Positions 63,450 through 64,000 of a DNA stretch of 64,000 nt are shown in pieces; the stretch's first letter is position 1; every line of letters starts with the position of its first letter. Below the pieces are notes generated by a model. It was given only the letters and a program-made list of their open reading frames with translations. It had not been told where the DNA came from and did not search any database. The DNA lies in assembly GCA_964442495.1 (NCBI GenBank), contig CAYTZN010000001.1:118606-182605 (forward strand), written 5' to 3'. The translations under genes were made by a program, and so were the position numbers. The DNA is from CAYTZN01 sp964442495. GTDB lineage: Bacteria; Pseudomonadota; Gammaproteobacteria; Legionellales; Legionellaceae.

Positions 63450-63856
63450 ATAATTTTATTTCCTCAACCCACCAATCACTTCCCAAAATAAATCCCGACA
63501 TTGCCCAACTTTTAGCAGAACTAGAGATCCAAAGATGCAATATGCCTCAGGACAACCTTTGCATGGGCAGTGATGGAGGCGATTTCAGCCTTAGAAAATC
63601 CCTTATTTGAAGATAGTGTTGAAACGGTCAAAGTGTTTTTAAACGCGAATAAAGTAGTTGTAGATACTTTCGAAAAGATCTTAGCCTGTTTAAGCAGTAA
63701 AAATAAATTAGGTTTAGTACCAAGGTAACGTCATTTTGTTCTTTACCAGAACATATGAATAGCAATTATTCACCGCTCTCAAATTTGACTCATTTGCTCT
63801 AATCACGCCAATTGCCTACAATTAATACATAAAGAAATAAAGCAAGCCTTTCAAAA
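63450..63856 (+). other. Decayed region, no intact gene
   Basis: No intact gene. One open stretch at about 63525-63728 reads like the end of a real protein (FAWAVMEAISALENPLFEDS, VETVKVFLNANKVVVDTFEK) but has no start or upstream domain, and neighbouring frames carry further protein-like fragments. It looks like the remains of another lost gene beside the broken LOG gene. Confidence 0.4.
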
Positions 63857-64000
63857 TGAAATTCAAACATCTTTGTCAACCCTGGCTTTATTACCAGGAA
63901 GCTCAAGAATCTACCTCCTACACTCATAAAGTGACCGGTGATTTGGATGTGGAACGCTTAGTGGGCGGTCAAAAGCCCTGGCGACTACCCCTATCACGTG
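63857..64000 (+). CDS. Start of an unrecognised gene (cut by window end)
   Basis: An open frame starts at ATG 63857 and runs off the right edge (48 codons: MKFKHLCQPWLYYQEAQEST ... GDLDVERLVGGQKPWRLPLS). There is no signal peptide. The ribosome site is weak (aaagcaag). Too little is present to name a family. Confidence 0.4.

Noticed and set aside
63525..63728. Open frame after the LOG pseudogene that looks protein-like
   Set aside because: No start codon with a ribosome site and no recognisable domain. Reported only as part of the decayed region.
1..64000. CRISPR array, prophage, or intact insertion sequence
   Set aside because: No regularly spaced repeats, phage structural genes, integrase or complete transposase was found on reading both strands.

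Overview
The window is a stretch of gammaproteobacterial chromosome, AT-rich, that reads as Legionella or a close relative in Legionellales. The evidence is a mix of conserved housekeeping operons (ndk-rlmN-pilF-rodZ-hisS-yfgM-bamB-der; ruvB-ybgC-tolQRAB; rpsF-rpsR-rplI; fadI-fadJ; sdhE-ygfX/ygfZ) with eukaryote-like and effector-like genes of the kind that fill Legionella genomes. The latter include a SidE-type phosphodiesterase-like protein, a Fic protein, a plant-like 7-dehydrocholesterol reductase, an OPR/RAP-domain protein, a phosphatidylcholine synthase, an EnhB-like secreted protein, an S1/P1 nuclease, a PAP2/inositolphosphotransferase-like membrane enzyme and a CsrA paralogue. The genus call is inference from gene content; no 16S gene is present.

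Layout. 1-4.8 kb: a divergent pair of probable effectors (PDE-like, cut by the window edge, and Fic, with a probable frameshift near its start), then a sterol reductase and a MAPEG protein. 4.9-5.36 kb: a decayed IS4-family transposase remnant lying against the end of der. 5.3-13 kb: the minus-strand der...ndk cluster, notable for lacking ispG. 13-16.9 kb: two unknown proteins, miaE, lpxH and minC. 17-23.3 kb: an acyl-CoA ligase, the OPR/RAP protein, a CoA-type Nudix hydrolase and pabB. 23.5-26.6 kb: a plus-strand pyruvate dehydrogenase operon (E1 alpha, E1 beta, E2). 26.6-33.3 kb: accessory genes, including a membrane-anchored unknown, a NagZ-like GH3 enzyme, mutM, a helical-repeat protein whose repeat resembles TAL-effector repeats, a cupin and an S1/P1 nuclease. 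33.3-38 kb: tolB-tolA-tolR-tolQ-ybgC-ruvB, without pal. 38.3-43.2 kb: an HGSNAT-like acyltransferase, hemB, ygfX/sdhE, ygfZ and cytochrome b561. 43.2-50.1 kb: the very large NAD-glutamate dehydrogenase, an L,D-transpeptidase-fold protein and an aldehyde dehydrogenase. 50.2-53.7 kb: pcs, an EnhB-like gene, two small proteins and a VIT1/CCC1 transporter. 54-56 kb: the ribosomal protein operon. 56.2-59.3 kb: a CsrA-like gene with a clear promoter, a PAP2 protein, an unknown protein and a second L,D-transpeptidase. 59.3-62.6 kb: fadJ and fadI. 62.8-64 kb: tRNA-Ser(GCU), tRNA-Arg(ACG), a broken LOG-family gene and the start of an unrecognised gene.

How the parts fit together. Fatty-acid activation (FadD-like), beta-oxidation (FadI/FadJ), pyruvate dehydrogenase and a catabolic glutamate dehydrogenase suit an organism living on amino acids and host lipids. 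Pcs, the sterol reductase and the PAP2 enzyme point to handling of eukaryotic-type lipids. The strongest candidates for undescribed biology are the two helical-repeat proteins (OPR/RAP at 18734-21115 and the TAL-like repeats at 30318-31592) and the effector pair at the left edge. No CRISPR array, intact insertion sequence, prophage or integrase was seen.
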